DNA of 64,000 nt, taken from the NCBI RefSeq assembly GCF_900094555.1, contig NZ_FMAC01000007.1, forward strand, positions 310,001-374,000. Reading direction: 5' to 3'. Positions 62,199 through 64,000 of this stretch are shown piece after piece (position 1 is the first letter of the stretch; each line of letters begins with the position of its first letter). The DNA comes from Martinezella hainanensis (GTDB taxonomy: Bacteria > Pseudomonadota > Alphaproteobacteria > Rhizobiales > Rhizobiaceae). Both the position numbers and the translations under genes were made by a program. The notes below the pieces were generated by a model, which had not been told where the DNA came from, made no database searches, and was given only the letters and a program-made list of their open reading frames with translations.

Positions 62199-63395
62199 AT
62201 GTCCGATGATATCCGCAGCAAGATCGGCCTGAGGCCCGTCATCAACGTATCAGGCACCATGACCAGCCTCGGCGCGTCGATCGTCGTGCCCGAAGCCGTT
62301 GCGGCAATGGCGGCGATCCTGCCGCAATTCGTTGAAGTCAACGACCTGCAGCGCAAGGCAAGCGCCATCATCGCGCGGCTGACAGGCGGCGAGGCGGGCT
62401 TCGTGACGGCGTCCTGCTCCTCGGGCATCAGCCTCGCCGTCGCCGGCGCCATCACCGGCAACAACCTGCTTGCCATAGAGAAGCTGCCTGATGTCACCCC
62501 GGACAAGAACGAAGTTATCGTGCAGATGGGCCATGTGGTGAGCTATGGCGCGCCGGTAGATCAGGCAATCCGCCTTGCCGGCGGCAAGGTCGTCCTGATC
62601 GGCCAGGCGACGTCGACCCATCGCTTCCACATGGAAAACGCCATCACCGAGAAAACGGCGGCAGCCGTCTATGTGGTATCCCATCATGTGGTCAACTACG
62701 GCCTGCTGCACCTCACCGAATTCGTCGAGATTGCCCATGCCAAGGGCGTGCCCGTCATCGTCGATGCGGCTTCGGAATATGACCTGAAGCTCTTCCTGGC
62801 GCAGGGCGCCGACATCGTGCTCTATTCCGGCCATAAGTTCCTCGGCGGCCCGACCTCCGGCATCGTCGCCGGCAAGAAGGAGCTGGTGCGCAACGCCTTC
62901 CTGCAGAATATGGGCATCGGGCGCGGCATGAAGGTCGGCAAGGAAAGCGTCTATGGCACCATGGCGGCGCTGGAGGCCTGGGAAAAGCGCGACCACGCCG
63001 GCATCCGCGAACGCGAGACCGGCTATCTGAACCTGTGGAAGCGGACCCTGGACGGCCGCCCCGGCGTCACCGCGTTGATCGAGCCCGATCCCACCAACAA
63101 CCCGCTCGACCGCATGCGGGTCATCATCTCGGCGCCCGAGGCGCATATCAGCGCTTGGGATCTCGCAGCAGCACTCAGCCGCGGCAACCCGCCTGTCATC
63201 GTCCGGGACCATGAGGTGGAACACCATTATTTCTATCTCGACCCGTGCAACCTGCACCCCGGCCAGGAGACGATCGTCGCGACCCGGCTTGCCGAAGAAC
63301 TCGACAAGGCGCGCGCCTCCAACGAGATCATCGCGACGCCGATCGAGAACCGCAGCAGGCATCGCTTCGACGGCGTGCTGAACTGGCCAGACTAA
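62199..63395 (+). CDS. SelA-like PLP-dependent enzyme (DgaE/EF0838 type)
   Basis: A 398-residue fold-type-I PLP enzyme resembling selenocysteine synthase and D-glucosaminate-6-phosphate ammonia-lyase. It starts IGLRPVINVSGTMTSLGAS; cofactor motifs are TASCSSGISLA, IVDAASEYDLK and the PLP Lys in YSGHKFLGGPTSGI. GGAGAG lies 5 bases before the ATG at 62199; the frame from 62160 is rejected. No selenium genes are nearby, so a beta-elimination or ammonia-lyase on an amino or hydroxyamino acid is more likely, in line with the RidA protein upstream. It precedes the ABC ATPase gene. Confidence 0.88.
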   Translation: MSDDIRSKIGLRPVINVSGTMTSLGASIVVPEAVAAMAAILPQFVEVNDLQRKASAIIARLTGGEAGFVTASCSSGISLAVAGAITGNNLLAIEKLPDVTPDKNEVIVQMGHVVSYGAPVDQAIRLAGGKVVLIGQATSTHRFHMENAITEKTAAAVYVVSHHVVNYGLLHLTEFVEIAHAKGVPVIVDAASEYDLKLFLAQGADIVLYSGHKFLGGPTSGIVAGKKELVRNAFLQNMGIGRGMKVGKESVYGTMAALEAWEKRDHAGIRERETGYLNLWKRTLDGRPGVTALIEPDPTNNPLDRMRVIISAPEAHISAWDLAAALSRGNPPVIVRDHEVEHHYFYLDPCNLHPGQETIVATRLAEELDKARASNEIIATPIENRSRHRFDGVLNWPD

Positions 63396-63428
63396 AGCTG
63401 TGGTAGGGATCGCAAGAAGGAAACGAGC

Positions 63429-64000
63429 ATGAGCATGTCGCAGGCAAAGGCCGCGGGAGCCGCCGAACCTATCCTCTCCGTCGAGAACCTCACCACCTCA
63501 TTCCTGTTGGATGGCGCATGGAAACCTGTCGTGCGCAATGTTTCCTTCTCGGTCGCGCCGGGCGAGACGGTGGCGATCGTCGGCGAGAGCGGTTCAGGCA
63601 AGAGCGTCACCTCGCTCTCGATCATGCGACTGCTGCAAAGCGATTCAAGCCGCATCGAAGGCAGGATCATGCTCGGAGGGCGTGACCTGCTTTCGCTCCC
63701 CGAGCATGAGATGCGCAAGGTACGCGGCAACGATGTGTCGATGATTTTCCAGGAGCCGATGACTTCTCTCAATCCGCTCTTCACTATCGGCGACCAGATT
63801 TCCGAAGCCTTGCTCTGCCACAAGGATATGTCGGCGGCGGACGCCAAGGCCGAGACGATCCGGCTCCTGGAGAAAGTCCGCATCCCGTCGGCCGCCTCGC
63901 GTTTCGACGAATATCCGCACCGCTTTTCCGGCGGCATGCGCCAGCGCGTCATGATCGCCATGGCGCTCGCTTCGAAGCCGAAACTGCTGATCGCCGACGA
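63429..64000 (+). CDS. Peptide-type ABC ATPase, DppD family, 3'-truncated by window edge
   Basis: 190 residues are visible. Walker A is GESGSGKSV, Q-loop MIFQEPMTSLNPLF, signature FSGGMRQRVMIAMAL, and the window ends inside Walker B (LLIADE). AAGG stands before the ATG at 63429; a second ATG two codons later is possible. It should energise the DppBC-type permeases at 57641-59460, with a DppF partner expected just beyond the window. Confidence 0.93.
   Translation, partial: MSMSQAKAAGAAEPILSVENLTTSFLLDGAWKPVVRNVSFSVAPGETVAIVGESGSGKSVTSLSIMRLLQSDSSRIEGRIMLGGRDLLSLPEHEMRKVRGNDVSMIFQEPMTSLNPLFTIGDQISEALLCHKDMSAADAKAETIRLLEKVRIPSAASRFDEYPHRFSGGMRQRVMIAMALASKPKLLIAD

Noticed and set aside
62199..63395. 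Selenocysteine synthase SelA
   Set aside because: No SelB, SelD or selenocysteine tRNA nearby; cluster context favours an ammonia-lyase-type enzyme.
1..64000. CRISPR arrays, tRNA or rRNA genes, transposases, prophage genes
   Set aside because: No regular direct-repeat array, no cloverleaf, and no mobile-element protein noticed; a tRNA scan would be needed to exclude tRNA fully.

Overview
The window looks like a chromosomal or large-replicon segment of a Rhizobiaceae bacterium, most likely Rhizobium or a close relative. The basis is about 60% GC, DUF995 and BA14K-type exported proteins, the urtABCDE layout, rhizobial palindromic intergenic repeats and a very high density of ABC uptake operons. 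No tRNA, rRNA, CRISPR, integrase or transposase was seen. Both ends cut genes: a UDP-glucose dehydrogenase at the left and a DppD-type ATPase at the right.

Layout: (1) 1-3.25 kb, ugd with two DUF995 secreted proteins around a GH26-like glycosidase, probably the end of a polysaccharide locus. (2) 3.3-5.3 kb, a small low-GC exported protein and an AraC regulator. (3) 5.5-10.5 kb, a LacI regulator divergent from a ribose-type ABC importer, with two identical operators between them. (4) 10.5-22.7 kb, a glycoside locus: GH38 alpha-mannosidase, two ROK regulators, a Gfo/Idh/MocA dehydrogenase, a carbohydrate ABC importer (binding protein, two permeases, MalK-type ATPase) and a TIM-barrel isomerase. 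A near-identical promoter/operator precedes both the mannosidase and the importer, so they form one regulon. (5) 22.7-27.1 kb, an RND efflux pump with its adaptor, then a low-GC intergenic region. (6) 28.4-46.8 kb, a nitrogen-acquisition island: urtABCDE (urea uptake) divergent from a very large transporter-fused hybrid histidine kinase and its LuxR-type response regulator, a creatininase-family amidohydrolase, a LysR regulator, and an operon for an NMT1/THI5-type ABC importer, a cytosine-deaminase-like amidohydrolase, a GlcD-type FAD oxidase and a flavodoxin-fold quinone reductase. (7) 47-52.6 kb, a BA14K-like protein, an LLM-class flavin monooxygenase, a PAS-GGDEF protein and a two-part chromate transporter with a LysR regulator. 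(8) 52.6-55.8 kb, a glucoamylase and polyphosphate glucokinase pair. (9) 56-64 kb, a peptide/opine-type ABC operon with a cog3964 amidohydrolase, a RidA protein, an IclR regulator and a SelA-like PLP enzyme.

The strongest candidate for an undescribed system is region 6. A kinase whose N-terminal half resembles an NCS1 (purine/cytosine/hydantoin) transporter, joined by an eight-cysteine segment to HisKA-HATPase-REC, sits between urea uptake and a set of heterocycle-amide hydrolases. The creatininase gene and the deaminase operon share a bipartite upstream motif with identical spacing, which ties them into one regulon. The substrate cannot be read from sequence; creatinine, a hydantoin or a pyrimidine are the main options.

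All coordinates come from reading the sequence by eye. Family names are from remembered motifs and no database search was run.
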